50,276 nucleotides of DNA from an uncultured Rhodospirillales bacterium (GCA_902778645.1 CACYYO010000007.1:1-50276); one strand, 5' to 3'. Shown: positions 30,309-39,804, counted from the stretch's first letter. Notes: generated by a model from the sequence alone, not told the origin. Made by a program: numbers and translations.

Positions 30309-30537
30309 TTTCCTGCGTTAAGTTATCGTCATCATCATTTTTTTGAGGTTCTGACGATTTACCATCATCTTTTTTATTATCCGGTTTTTCCGGCACAACC
30401 TCTTTTTTCTTAAAAGTAGAGGCAAAACCTCGACTAATCAGGGATTTTGCCTCTTTTTCGTTTTGAATATCTACCGCTGTTTGCGGCAAATACTCTTTAT
30501 TTCCGACAACGAGTGTTACCAAAGCTATGACTTTCAT
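30259..30537 (-). CDS. small capsid-region protein with acidic tail
   Basis: A 92-residue protein starting MKVIALVTLVVGNKEYLPQT. The first 50 residues form a small beta/alpha module, and the remaining 45 are a highly charged, disordered, Asp/Glu/Lys-rich tail. Position after the major capsid gene corresponds to lambda FI or a small head protein. The ATG at 30537 is preferred because AGGAG lies nine nt upstream; a TTG two codons earlier is less likely. Confidence 0.6.
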   Translation of the reverse strand: MKVIALVTLVVGNKEYLPQTAVDIQNEKEAKSLISRGFASTFKKKEVVPEKPDNKKDDGKSSEPQKNDDDDNLTQENENDGATVQKSGGQPI

Positions 30538-30549
30538 TTGCAATAACTC

Positions 30550-31572
30550 CTATCTTACAGTTACACACATTGTTGCGTTTGGACGATACGGAACAACCAA
30601 CGGCGCAGATTGTAAAAGCATCCAGCGAATTGCCGGATCATTTTCAAGCCAAGACTTTGCAAAATAACGAGTTGACTGGAAATTTGCCTGTTCATCTTTG
30701 ATTGCGCCATAACATCTCACGCCTTCTGTGCCGCTTTGGCTACCGAGGATTACCGTATTATCAGGCAAAATCTTCTTTTCAGTGTTGTTTTCAATGTATA
30801 TATCATTATATACCCAAACTTGAAAATCGCCGATATTGCCGACAAATCTCGCTTTTTCATTACCAAGAATAATTGGGTCAACATTGATTGTATTGTTTGT
30901 GCCACGTCGATAATCCAAATACTTTTGAACAAAAGGATTTACGCGGAACAATTTCCATGCCAACGGGTCCAAAATCACAGTATTTGCAACAACGCCAGAT
31001 TTTGTTTGCACATTTCCTGCCCAGTCTTCCAAATTGTCAAGAATATTCACGCTGTCATTATCCCAAGTATTGTTACCGGTTAAAACCTTTGTAAAGGAGG
31101 CATCGCGGCCAAAATCAACAGTAACAGCTGGATAACCATCGCCTTCCACTGTAATTTTGCCAGTTCTCAATACTTCGGCAGCCATGACTTCTTCACGCCT
31201 TGTTAAGCAATCTAATTGATTAGCAAGTGTATTGGCTACTGACTTTTCTAAGCGTTGTGCCGGCGTTAATTCGCCACCGATTCTCTCGCCAGCTATCCGC
31301 TTAAACGGCATATTCGGCGTAAAACGTCTTTTATCCTTAACGTATGCAGGCTTAAACGATTTTGTACTATAACCCTCTTGTTCAATTACTTTTCCCGGCA
31401 TTAAAGGCGAAACAAACGGCGAAATGCGTGGTTTGCTTTCTTGAATGTCGAAATAAATTTCTTCTGTTTCAGAGCGTTGCTCTTGGGAGAAGAACATATC
31501 AAGTAAAAAAGATGGTGGAGTTTTCAAATTCTCCACCACTTTAACTAATAAATGAGTTGAAAAAATATCCAT
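30550..31572 (-). CDS. major capsid protein (lambda gpE family)
   Basis: A 340-residue protein beginning MDIFSTHLLVKVVENLKTPP. It has the gpE-family pattern: FLLDMFF, the IEQEGYSTKSFKPAYVKDKR region, LTRREEVMAAEVLRTGKI in the spine helix, VDFGRDASF, and C-terminal FAKSWLENDPAIRWMLLQSA. The start at 31572 follows an AGGGA site; longer readings of the frame run into the decoration gene. It forms the HK97-fold shell. Confidence 0.9.
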   Translation of the reverse strand: MDIFSTHLLVKVVENLKTPPSFLLDMFFSQEQRSETEEIYFDIQESKPRISPFVSPLMPGKVIEQEGYSTKSFKPAYVKDKRRFTPNMPFKRIAGERIGGELTPAQRLEKSVANTLANQLDCLTRREEVMAAEVLRTGKITVEGDGYPAVTVDFGRDASFTKVLTGNNTWDNDSVNILDNLEDWAGNVQTKSGVVANTVILDPLAWKLFRVNPFVQKYLDYRRGTNNTINVDPIILGNEKARFVGNIGDFQVWVYNDIYIENNTEKKILPDNTVILGSQSGTEGVRCYGAIKDEQANFQSTRYFAKSWLENDPAIRWMLLQSAPLVVPYRPNATMCVTVR

Positions 31573-31582
31573 TTTAATTTCC

Positions 31583-31921
31583 CTATGATTGAGTGTTACG
31601 AACGAAAATGTTTTTTGTGCGGAGCTTATCAACAAACGTGTCAATATCAGCTCCGGCGGTTAATGCGGCTTTATTAAATTCGCCAGTAAGGTAAACCACC
31701 GCCTGTTTATCTTCCTCGGAAGCATCAACATTTTCTGCAAGCACTGCTTCCGGCTCGCCGTTTGCCGCGACTTTGGAGTATTTATCATTTGCTTTACTCA
31801 AAACCGTGCCGCGCGTATAATTTCCCCCTGTAATCGTTACCAAAAACGATACGCGAGGAAAATCTCCTGCTAACAGATTATCCAGTGTAAGAGTGCCTTC
31901 ATCCTTAAATTCTGCGTACAT
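31583..31921 (-). CDS. head decoration protein (lambda gpD family)
   Basis: A 112-residue protein with gpD-like features: TLDNLLAGDFPRVSFLVTI, GTVLSKANDKYSKVA, AVLAENVDASEEDKQAVVYL and TGEFNKAALT. Its place between protease/scaffold and major capsid genes is the lambda C-D-E order. It trimerises on the capsid surface. Confidence 0.85.
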   Translation of the reverse strand: MYAEFKDEGTLTLDNLLAGDFPRVSFLVTITGGNYTRGTVLSKANDKYSKVAANGEPEAVLAENVDASEEDKQAVVYLTGEFNKAALTAGADIDTFVDKLRTKNIFVRNTQS

Positions 31922-31922
31922 T

Positions 31923-33035
31923 TTATTCTCCTGAAGAAGTGTTAGCCAAAGATGCGATACGTTGTGCCATCACATCCATATTATCTGAATTATCCGTATC
32001 CGCGGTGACAATCTGCGGTTTAGGAATTTGTGCCATTACTTTTTCAAACGGCGTCACGGCTTGTGCCTGATTTTGAGGTATATCTTTGAGAATATCCAAA
32101 ATCTGATTTGCCGATAAATCTGTTGTAGCAAGCATTTTACCGGCGATTTGTTCACGTCCACGAATAACATCGCTTTCTAAAACTGCTTGCATTCGTTGAC
32201 GTTCCTGCTGTTTAACATCAATATCATTCATTATGATTTCCTTTTCTTTATTAAGGTCTGTTAAGATTTTCTCAAAAGAGCCTCGACGGTCTGCCAGACC
32301 TTTCAAAACCGCCAAGTTTCCTACAAAGACATCGCCTTGCCCGAATTTTTTCATTACTGTTTCGGGAGATACATCTCGGTATGTCGCTATTTTATTGATA
32401 AAAACTTCCGCCAGTGCATCAAGTTGAACTTGAATGCGATTTAACCCCTCCGAAGTTGATGGGCTTATCCGCTTAAATGGACTTTGCGAAGATACAATTT
32501 CAATTTTATTTTCGTCATCATCCTTTTCAAAAACCGCAACAACGCCTATTGAGCCAACAATAGCTGTATCGGTAACAAGAATCTCATCGCAAGCCGAAGC
32601 TATCCAATAGGCACCGCTACAACAATGTCCAGAGGCATACGCTAAAATTGGTTTTTTGCCTCGTGAATTATAAATCATATCAGCCAATTCGGAACAGCCA
32701 TTAACTTCACCGCCCGGACTATCTATGTCAAAAAGTATGGCCTTTACACTGTCATCTTCAAGTGCCGCATTAAAATCGCGAGCCAAAAACTCATAAGAAG
32801 TTGCACCGCTTATTGTTGTAAATAGATTCGCATAACGAAAAAGCGGACCATGAATAGGTATGACAGCAACATTATCACGCACTGATACAGTATAAGTATT
32901 TTGTAATTTCCTCCCCAGTTGAGCTGCGATGACTTCTGGAGAGCTATTTTGTCGTCTCGCGATATCTATTATATTTTGCAACGTATCGCTTGTCGTAGCC
33001 CACGGTTCGTTGGTTATTTTATTCCATATCTTCAT
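31923..33035 (-). CDS. prohead protease/scaffold, S49 (SppA-like, lambda gpC)
   Basis: A 370-residue protein starting MKIWNKITNEPWATTSD. It has the S49 protease core: VAVIPIHGPLF, ILFDIDSPGGEV, and the nucleophile Ser in SGHCCSGAYWIAS, followed by VGSIGVV. The C-terminal 90 residues are helical and acidic and probably form the scaffold. The ATG at 33035 has AGAGG nine nt upstream and leaves a small overlap with the portal gene; in-frame starts at 33041 and 33065 are alternatives. Confidence 0.85.
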   Translation of the reverse strand: MKIWNKITNEPWATTSDTLQNIIDIARRQNSSPEVIAAQLGRKLQNTYTVSVRDNVAVIPIHGPLFRYANLFTTISGATSYEFLARDFNAALEDDSVKAILFDIDSPGGEVNGCSELADMIYNSRGKKPILAYASGHCCSGAYWIASACDEILVTDTAIVGSIGVVAVFEKDDDENKIEIVSSQSPFKRISPSTSEGLNRIQVQLDALAEVFINKIATYRDVSPETVMKKFGQGDVFVGNLAVLKGLADRRGSFEKILTDLNKEKEIIMNDIDVKQQERQRMQAVLESDVIRGREQIAGKMLATTDLSANQILDILKDIPQNQAQAVTPFEKVMAQIPKPQIVTADTDNSDNMDVMAQRIASLANTSSGE

Positions 33036-34500
33036 TTGCATTATCCTCTTGTTTAATAAGTTCAATATTTCCTTTGTCGGAAGTCTTTATGCCTAGTTCT
33101 TCCATTCGTTTAAGCTCACGAACACGTTGCATTAAAACTTCTTCCCAATCTAAACCTTGTGAAGCACATTCGTCTTCCAAGGTGGATAATCCGTTTTGCA
33201 TACGGATTTGTGATGCCTGAGCCTCTTTTACTGGATCAACCCAACCACGACCCGGACCAATCCATTTGCATCGACACCAAGCTGATTTTTTCTCATAAAA
33301 ATCTGGAGCTTCCACCAAACCTTTATTGACACATTCTTCAAGCCATAACTCAAATACCGGTTTCGCCCAGTAATTTATTATCCAACTGCGACGGCCATTA
33401 AAAAAACGCCACGCTTCAATTAGCGCGGCTCTTGCGGAAGAATAATTTGTCTTTGAAAAGTCTTTCATCAACAATTCAAGCGGTATGTTTAGACCTGTTC
33501 CTATATGGCGTAAAACGTTTTCAACAAATACGCCGTAACTGGAGTTTGGTCGGCTTGGTGTAAATGGCGAGACTTTATCCCCTGGAAACACTGGAATAAT
33601 CGAACCGCCTTCGAGCTTAACACTCCAATCTTTGCGTTTTTCGAGGTAGTCATCAACTGAATCGCCGAACATTTCAGCGATTGCTTCACTATCCATAGGA
33701 GTTTCAATAAATGCCGCAATCATAGCATTAACTACAGAGGCCTTTAATTCTGAACGCTCATAATGATCTAACATCTTAAATAACGGCATAATTGAAGTAA
33801 AAAGCGGTTTTCCTCGATTCTGCCCGATACGTTCCGGATGATGAACATGTAAAATCAATTTACGCCCGAATTCTGTATGTGCTGATATTTTCTGCCATGT
33901 ATTCGCGCCTCGATTATAATAATAATCATTCGGATAATATTTACTTATCCAATAGTTAAGCGGCTCGCCATATTGATTTATTTCTATGCCATCGCGCAAA
34001 AATTCAGTATTTTGCTTAAAATCTGGATTCGATAATCTATCAGGCTCTATAAGCTGAAAGCACGTAGAAAACTGTGTTGCGCTGTCTTCACGCCATAAAA
34101 CCAATGCCAAAGCTTCGCCGTTTTCAATAACTGAGCGAAAAATTAAGGCGGTTTGTGAATTGAAATTGAGCTTTCTTGCCGCATCGCAAAACTGACTTTC
34201 TGACCATACGCGCCATAAACTCTCGACTTTCCGCGCCCAATCTTCCAAATAATCAATATCCAGCCCCAAAATCCTATGATCCGGTATTGAAACGAGCTTT
34301 AAGCCGTTACCGACAACATTGTCAACCAATGTCTGAATTGCACCGCTGGCGATACCGTTATTACGGATTAAATCGCGAGAACGCGCGACAAGAGTTGATA
34401 ATTCCCCATCAAGCTCTGCATCTGCAGAATGTCTTAATGGTCGCCAACTTAACATCTCTTTTGCCGAAAGAGATGCCCCTTTGTAATTTGTATCATCCAT
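33019..34500 (-). CDS. portal protein (lambda gpB family)
   Basis: A 493-residue protein with typical portal features: LSWRPLRHSADAELDGE and LVARSRDLIRNNGIASGAIQ near the N-terminus, VHHPERIGQNRGKPLFTSIM in the middle, and SKTNYSSARAALIEAWRFFN in the C-terminal third. It forms the dodecameric ring through which DNA passes. Overlaps the protease gene by 17 nt. Confidence 0.9.
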   Translation of the reverse strand: MDDTNYKGASLSAKEMLSWRPLRHSADAELDGELSTLVARSRDLIRNNGIASGAIQTLVDNVVGNGLKLVSIPDHRILGLDIDYLEDWARKVESLWRVWSESQFCDAARKLNFNSQTALIFRSVIENGEALALVLWREDSATQFSTCFQLIEPDRLSNPDFKQNTEFLRDGIEINQYGEPLNYWISKYYPNDYYYNRGANTWQKISAHTEFGRKLILHVHHPERIGQNRGKPLFTSIMPLFKMLDHYERSELKASVVNAMIAAFIETPMDSEAIAEMFGDSVDDYLEKRKDWSVKLEGGSIIPVFPGDKVSPFTPSRPNSSYGVFVENVLRHIGTGLNIPLELLMKDFSKTNYSSARAALIEAWRFFNGRRSWIINYWAKPVFELWLEECVNKGLVEAPDFYEKKSAWCRCKWIGPGRGWVDPVKEAQASQIRMQNGLSTLEDECASQGLDWEEVLMQRVRELKRMEELGIKTSDKGNIELIKQEDNANEDME

Positions 34501-34511
34501 TATTTAACCTT

Positions 34512-34739
34512 TTAAAAGCTGACTCTTATGACACGGCGTTTTTTAATGCCGCTTTCCTTGCTTATCTCGTTTTCAAGATAGGCAATATATTCCTTTAACT
34601 TCGTGCTATCTGCTTGAGCGTAAGAAGTTGAGCCTACACCCTCGACATTTACGCTGACGGTTCGCGCTCCAATCATTAACTCATGATAGGCCGCTTGGGC
34701 TTCCGTTAATTGCTGTCTTAATATTTCAATTCTCGTCAT
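34512..34739 (-). CDS. gpW-like head-tail connector
   Basis: A 75-residue protein starting MTRIEILRQQLTEAQAAYHE, followed by GARTVSVNVEGVGSTSYA and LKEYIAYLENEIS: helix-hairpin-helix layout of gpW family proteins. It lies between large terminase and portal, as in lambda. Confidence 0.85.
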   Translation of the reverse strand: MTRIEILRQQLTEAQAAYHELMIGARTVSVNVEGVGSTSYAQADSTKLKEYIAYLENEISKESGIKKRRVIRVSF

Positions 34740-34748
34740 CTGAAATCC

Positions 34749-36632
34749 TTATAAATATGGGTCTTCTGCTTTTATTAAATCCGGCTTAAACGCTTTAATA
34801 GGCTTCTTTTTAACCGGAATATCAAATGTTTCTGATTGCGCTGGAATAAGAGCTTTTTCAAGATTCTTCCATTTTGCTTCTGAAAATTGTTCTATTCCGT
34901 AGCTAATACTGGCGGCACGAGCATAAATTCGACAATCCAAAGCCTCGTTACGCTCGCGAGTCTTTTGCCATTCTCTTTTTTGATAACCTCGAACAACCTT
35001 TGTAACGAGCTGTTCGGCGGTTAATTGCTTAAAGTATTCGCTATCATACTTTGGAAAATGGCAATATCCGGCAGGATAACTGTCGTCTTCATTACGAGTT
35101 AACCGTAAATATTGATAAAGCTCTGATTTAAGAATTGACGTTCCCACCGCCCAAACTTTTGCACCACGGCGCAACTTTTTGCCATTGATATTAAGGTCAA
35201 CTCTCGTTGGTAAGCCTAAAGGCGTAACGCCGTTATCCGTTCCTTTTACAGCCATTGCAAAATTAAGCGGCTGTTTACGCACCCAGTCATAAACTTGTTG
35301 TGTTGCAAAACCGCTATCAATAGCAAAACGAGAAATTGGTAATATCGCTCCAGAACTATGTTCAAAATATCTATGCGAAAACTCAGTTAATTCATTCCAA
35401 ACGCTTTCGCGAGCCGTATCTCCGTTAATAATAAAATATCCAACAGACCAGCTTTCCTTATTTCTACCCCATGCAACCACTTCGCATTCAATACGATCTT
35501 TTTGTACGTCTGCTCCAGCGGTTAAGAATAAGCCACCGCTCGGAATAATCTCTTGCTGATAATCTTCTCGACGGTCAAATAATATTTGCCACTCCGGAGC
35601 TTCGCCTTTTTCTAGCCAAGTTTCTCCTAAGACGGTATTCACCCAAACTTTTAGAAGATTGTCTTTTTTATTAGCATCTAAAAATTGTTTGACTGCATCT
35701 GCCCAAGAAAACCAACCAACTGGCGAATATAACGAAGATAAATGGAAACCGGCGACTTTGCTTTCAGGATTAAAGCGTTGCCACTCACCATGCTCAAGCA
35801 TCCACGTTTTATAATGCTCTTCAATAACACCACCGCAAAATTCGCAAATATAAACTGCCGTTTGTGGGTCTTTGTTTTCCCAGTATATCTGCTTCCATTT
35901 AAGCACCTGCTTGTTTTTACAATGCGGACAAGGCACAATATAATGCCGCTGATCCGATAAGATATATTCGTCTTCAATTCGGCTAACACCCTGAATTGTC
36001 GGCGTTGACACCATAAATATTTTACGGCGATTAAATGTGCTGGTTCTTTTAATTGCCAGATTAACAGGGTCACCTTCGCCTTCGACATCGCCTTTGTAAG
36101 CATCAATTTCATCAAGAAAAATATATCTTACTGGCATTGAGCGCAGGCCAATCGCTGAATTTGCGCCGGTAAGCACTAATACACCGCCTTGAAATTCTTT
36201 CATTAACGTTGTATTGCTTGCATCTTTTGAGCGACGAGTGCTTATTAAACCGTTTAATTCCGGTATTGCCGCAAACATCGGGTCAATACGCGTTTTAGAT
36301 GTTCGTTTTGCACCATCAACCGTTGGCATAACCATCATTATGGGACCGGGGGATAAATGCACGATGTAGCCGAGAAAATTGTTTCCGACTTCCGTGCCAC
36401 CCACTTGAGCACCTTTCATAAATACGACTTTTTCAATACCGGAATAAGGCGAAAGGCAATCCATAATTTCTTTCAAATACGGTGTTCTGCTTGTGCGCCA
36501 TCTTCCTGGCTCCGCTGAGGCTTTTTGCGATAATATGCGATATTTGTCCGCCCATTCCGATATATTCATTAACGGTTCAGGCTTTAATCCGGCATTAAAT
36601 CCATCGTTATAAATGATAAAAGCATCAGCCAC
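34749..36632 (-). CDS. terminase large subunit (lambda gpA family)
   Basis: A 627-residue packaging ATPase/nuclease. It has the GpA-type ATP motif VVFMKGAQVGGTEVGNN (about residues 70-86), Walker B YIFLDEIDAY, a zinc-binding pair CPHCKN and CEFCGG in the linker, and the C-terminal nuclease part with GADVQKDRIECEVVAWG. A cos-type packaging strategy is implied by the family. It overlaps the small subunit gene by 8 nt. Confidence 0.92.
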   Translation of the reverse strand: MADAFIIYNDGFNAGLKPEPLMNISEWADKYRILSQKASAEPGRWRTSRTPYLKEIMDCLSPYSGIEKVVFMKGAQVGGTEVGNNFLGYIVHLSPGPIMMVMPTVDGAKRTSKTRIDPMFAAIPELNGLISTRRSKDASNTTLMKEFQGGVLVLTGANSAIGLRSMPVRYIFLDEIDAYKGDVEGEGDPVNLAIKRTSTFNRRKIFMVSTPTIQGVSRIEDEYILSDQRHYIVPCPHCKNKQVLKWKQIYWENKDPQTAVYICEFCGGVIEEHYKTWMLEHGEWQRFNPESKVAGFHLSSLYSPVGWFSWADAVKQFLDANKKDNLLKVWVNTVLGETWLEKGEAPEWQILFDRREDYQQEIIPSGGLFLTAGADVQKDRIECEVVAWGRNKESWSVGYFIINGDTARESVWNELTEFSHRYFEHSSGAILPISRFAIDSGFATQQVYDWVRKQPLNFAMAVKGTDNGVTPLGLPTRVDLNINGKKLRRGAKVWAVGTSILKSELYQYLRLTRNEDDSYPAGYCHFPKYDSEYFKQLTAEQLVTKVVRGYQKREWQKTRERNEALDCRIYARAASISYGIEQFSEAKWKNLEKALIPAQSETFDIPVKKKPIKAFKPDLIKAEDPYL

Positions 36633-37095
36633 TATCTAAAATTTCCTCAATAATCTGTCTTATCTCTTTTGTTAAAATCTCATGTATGCGATTTGTATCG
36701 GTTTCTTTTGCCAACATTGAAGCCACTCGGTCAGGAATGTTTAATAAGGCATCACGTACCATTCGCCCTTTATTAAATGCGGCTATACGAACACCATCTG
36801 CCGAAACAAGCGATTTTTCTGCTTCCTTATTTTTGATTTCTAAGTATTTGACTTTTTCTAACTCGCTTTTTATGCGCGTTTTAAGCAATACTGTCGATAA
36901 ATTGTTTAAGTCTGTGAGACTGTCATTTTTACTTGCTTTCATAGGTTGCCGAACTGCCGCTATCGCCATATCGGCTTCTTCTTCATCTATCTTGCCGTTG
37001 TGTAATCGAATAATTCCATTATTGACGAGCTTATTTACATATTGTCGGGAGTAGTTATGTTTTCGCCCCCATTCTGCTTGCGTTATAAATGCCAT
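36625..37095 (-). CDS. terminase small subunit (Nu1-like)
   Basis: A 156-residue protein. N-terminal winged-helix DNA-binding part (FITQAEWGRKHNYSRQYVNKL and IDEEEADMAIAA), then a long helix (RIKSELEKVKYLEIKNKEAE) and a C-terminal part for binding the large subunit (ALLNIPDRVASMLAKETD). Typical Nu1/DUF1441 layout. It recognises the packaging site. Confidence 0.85.
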   Translation of the reverse strand: MAFITQAEWGRKHNYSRQYVNKLVNNGIIRLHNGKIDEEEADMAIAAVRQPMKASKNDSLTDLNNLSTVLLKTRIKSELEKVKYLEIKNKEAEKSLVSADGVRIAAFNKGRMVRDALLNIPDRVASMLAKETDTNRIHEILTKEIRQIIEEILDSG

Positions 37096-37134
37096 AATTT
37101 ACTAAACTTCTTTGTGATTTCACTGGAAAAAACA

Positions 37135-37162
37135 TTGCAATCCTATATGGGTATATTATAAT
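37135..37162 (+). promoter_or_regulatory. promoter of the opposite-strand gene at 37169
   Basis: TTGCAA (37135-37140), 16-nt spacer, TATAAT (37157-37162). The expected transcription start is close to 37169, which is itself an ATG, so the mRNA may have no leader. Confidence 0.65.
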
Positions 37163-37168
37163 ATGAGT

Positions 37169-37624
37169 ATGAAAATTAAATATGTTACAAACCGCCAAAA
37201 AGTTACAGGATTTAAATATTTCTGGTTGAAATATATAAATGGTTTTGATGCTTCCGTTCATTGTGCGCGTTGCTTGCTTGGTCATTACTCCCAAAAAGTT
37301 GGTCTTCAAATGCCTGTCAATTCTGAAATTGCGATTGACGAATTTAATGATTATAAATGTATTTATTTATGCGGTGTTATTGGATATAAAAACAATTTAC
37401 ACGTTGCCTTTGTTCCAAGCGATAATGAAAACGACATCATTACCGCTGAAACATATCTCGGCGATAAAGTCATCATAACCGGCGCAAAACGGCTGCCAAT
37501 TCCACCACTTCCGGCTGGATATAATGGCTTGCCGTTAGCTTATACTTCTTGCCGTAATTATCAATTTGGCATTAGCTTTTTTGAGCCGGATAAAGCGCAA
37601 ACAACGTTATTTCCCTTTAGCTAA
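37169..37624 (+). CDS. hypothetical opposite-strand cargo gene, possibly leaderless
   Basis: A 151-residue protein beginning MKIKYVTNRQKVTGFKYFWL, with CARCLLG in the first third, VGLQMPVNSEIAIDEFND and a proline-rich LPIPPLPAGYNGLP. It stands against the late genes with its own promoter and overlaps the methyltransferase gene by 18 nt at the 3' ends. An ATG at 37163 is also in frame but lies right after the -10 box, upstream of the expected transcript start. I do not recognise the family; candidates include an anti-restriction or host-takeover protein, without direct evidence. Confidence 0.65.
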   Translation: MKIKYVTNRQKVTGFKYFWLKYINGFDASVHCARCLLGHYSQKVGLQMPVNSEIAIDEFNDYKCIYLCGVIGYKNNLHVAFVPSDNENDIITAETYLGDKVIITGAKRLPIPPLPAGYNGLPLAYTSCRNYQFGISFFEPDKAQTTLFPFS

Positions 37625-39004
37625 GGCTATTTTATAGGCCTTTATGACATCGGCACTTCTGCCAATCGGTTTACCATTTGGGTGGAGCATTTCAAATTCG
37701 CGAATAATTGATTGTTCCACATCCTCAAATGGTAATTCAATTTTTTTAATGCCAGACATACACCAAACACCAGGATTATGCCTTTCTAAGATAGCATCTT
37801 CGCTGATAAACCGCTTGCCGAGAGCAATCGCCTCGCGCTGTCTGTGAAATTTTTGATAAAACCAATGTCCTTTCCTAAATAAAGCTGAAAAGCCGTTATC
37901 ATCAAGAAATTCAATATAACGGTGCGATTTTGCCTCTCCAGCATAAGTCGTCCTATCTTGCAAATCAATCTTTTCACGAGAGCGACCTGAAAAATAAATC
38001 TTTCCTCCAAGCCGACACATCGCATTTACAAAGGTTAACACGTCATTTTCTGCCGTCATACTATCAACCGAGTTTAAGACGTAATCACAAATCACAATGT
38101 CAAACAGCCCTTTTGTTTCCAACTGTTCGCACAAATTATCTATCATTTTGTGAACCATTGTCGCATCAATAAAGTTGCCGCTTCGGTAGAAAAGCTCCAC
38201 ACCATGAATATCATAGCCGATTTTGCTTAACTTCCGAACATAATCTGCCTGACCGCACCCAAAATCAAGAATGCGCTCGCCTTTTTTATAATTTGGCATA
38301 AGGCTCTTTTCATAAGTAGGAGAGGCATTAAATGGTTTTTCTTCTTCCTCATCATTGCGTAAGCGGAATTTTTGCGCGAAAGTTTGAATAAAAGTCGTCT
38401 TTGTAAGATGTTCGTAAGAAAATTTACCATACTTTTTATTAAGAAATTTCGCGGCAATTTTAGTTTTATCATTCGGAATACGATAAACCCGTGCCGAAAT
38501 ACCCATTGCTTTACAAGCCAACACATATTGTCCGGCGTGAATAACTTTTCCCTCTTGATTAGCAACACACGCGCCCCAATTACCATATTTGATTATCAAT
38601 TTGCATATTTCATTACGGACATTCGCCATTCTTGCACGCATATTGCCACGCAATTTTAACGGACTAACCATTTCATAGCCAAGTTTATCACTTCTACCAA
38701 CCCAAGCTCTTTCGTCTCCGCTGTCAAAATCCGTGCCGTTATGCAACTGGTTAAAGCGTATTTCATCTGTTTGATTTATATTCGGCGGTAATAAATAAAC
38801 TGGAGCTTTATCGATTCCAGCGGCAAGTAAAGCCTTTGTTCTTTGGTGTCCAGCAACAATTAAATTACCGGACACAATTATAGGCTTAACAATACCAAGT
38901 GTTTTAATCGATTCACGAAGTGTTTTTAACGATTCTTCATCAATCTCTCTCGGGTTATAATCAGCTCCGACTAAATCTTTAAGAGGATAATCGAATTCTA
39001 ACAT
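37607..39004 (-). CDS. ParB-like domain fused to SAM-dependent methyltransferase fold
   Basis: A 465-residue protein. Residues 1-90 are a ParB/Srx-type domain (YNPREIDEESLKTLRESIK and VSGNLIVAGHQRTKALLAAG). The C-terminal half has a class I methyltransferase motif I (ILDFGCGQADYVRKL, near residue 245) and DIVICDYVLNSVDS in the motif IV position, with no DPPY or NPPY. That makes it unlike ordinary adenine DNA methylases; the sequence CDYVLN and the later FSGRSR are reminiscent of the phosphorothioation-associated putative methyltransferase group. It overlaps the other ParB-like gene by 7 nt. Confidence 0.75.
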   Translation of the reverse strand: MLEFDYPLKDLVGADYNPREIDEESLKTLRESIKTLGIVKPIIVSGNLIVAGHQRTKALLAAGIDKAPVYLLPPNINQTDEIRFNQLHNGTDFDSGDERAWVGRSDKLGYEMVSPLKLRGNMRARMANVRNEICKLIIKYGNWGACVANQEGKVIHAGQYVLACKAMGISARVYRIPNDKTKIAAKFLNKKYGKFSYEHLTKTTFIQTFAQKFRLRNDEEEEKPFNASPTYEKSLMPNYKKGERILDFGCGQADYVRKLSKIGYDIHGVELFYRSGNFIDATMVHKMIDNLCEQLETKGLFDIVICDYVLNSVDSMTAENDVLTFVNAMCRLGGKIYFSGRSREKIDLQDRTTYAGEAKSHRYIEFLDDNGFSALFRKGHWFYQKFHRQREAIALGKRFISEDAILERHNPGVWCMSGIKKIELPFEDVEQSIIREFEMLHPNGKPIGRSADVIKAYKIALAKGK

Positions 39005-39624
39005 TGTTTTAATAAAACCTTTGCAACAAATCCATAACGCACACCGTTTTCTTTAACGAAATTCTCATAGGCATTTGCTAAGCCCTGATATTCTTCTTCC
39101 GAAATATGGATTTTATAACTTCCAAACGACAAGAATTTATTTGTTTGAGCTTTTTCTTCCTTTTCGCCTTCCAATGGATCTAACAGCTCATTATCGGCAT
39201 CCAGCTTTAAGGCATCTTTTAAGAAATCATCATCAAAGCCGGTAATTTCCAAATCAAGCCCATCGTCCATGATAAATTTTAATTGTTCCGAGAGTTTTTC
39301 TAAATCCCAGCCAGCATTAAGTGCAATTTGATTTTCAGAAATACAAAGTCGTGCCTTTTGAGACGGCGACAAACCGCGAATAATCATAACCGGTACTTCT
39401 TCAACGCCAAGCATTTCGCCAGCCGCTTTTCTACCGTGTCCGGCTAAAATCATATCGTTTTCATCAATCAACATCGGCGCAGTCCAGCCGTTTTCCATCA
39501 TAGAATTAGCTATTTGCATAATCTGTTCTTTATTATGCGTACGCGCATTGCCATCATATTCTTTTAAGTCTGCCAATTTACGGCGGCTATATTCAAGATT
39601 TGTGTTCACTTCCACTTTATCCAT
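38998..39624 (-). CDS. ParB-like nuclease-domain protein
   Basis: A 208-residue protein with the ParB motifs EYDGNARTHNKEQIMQIANS, LAGHGRKAAGEMLGVEEVPV and then LSPSQKARLCISENQIALNA. Phage-type ParB proteins often stand next to DNA methyltransferases. It has no partition partner here, so a role in DNA modification or transcription is likelier than segregation. A 26-nt hairpin lies in its leader (39651-39676). Confidence 0.85.
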   Translation of the reverse strand: MDKVEVNTNLEYSRRKLADLKEYDGNARTHNKEQIMQIANSMMENGWTAPMLIDENDMILAGHGRKAAGEMLGVEEVPVMIIRGLSPSQKARLCISENQIALNAGWDLEKLSEQLKFIMDDGLDLEITGFDDDFLKDALKLDADNELLDPLEGEKEEKAQTNKFLSFGSYKIHISEEEYQGLANAYENFVKENGVRYGFVAKVLLKQC

Positions 39625-39650
39625 AGGTTTACATCCTTTATAAATGAAAA

Positions 39651-39676
39651 CGGCGGAATTCCTAAGAATACCGCCG
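39651..39676 (-). other. hairpin upstream of the ParB-like gene
   Basis: CGGCGG and CCGCCG with an inner ATTC/GAAT stem form a strong GC-rich hairpin 26 nt before the start at 39624. No T-run follows. It could be a protein binding site or control translation. The rest of 39625-40082 has AT-rich sequence, one micro-ORF and no other gene that I can support. Confidence 0.55.
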
Positions 39677-39804
39677 AAATTGTCAACTAAATCAGAAAAA
39701 AATCTGAAAAATATTATATATTTGAATTTTCAATAATAATTTTTGAGAGGTAAATTACATAAATATTCTGGAATCCCCTGAAAACACAAACAAAAGGAGA
39801 AAAA

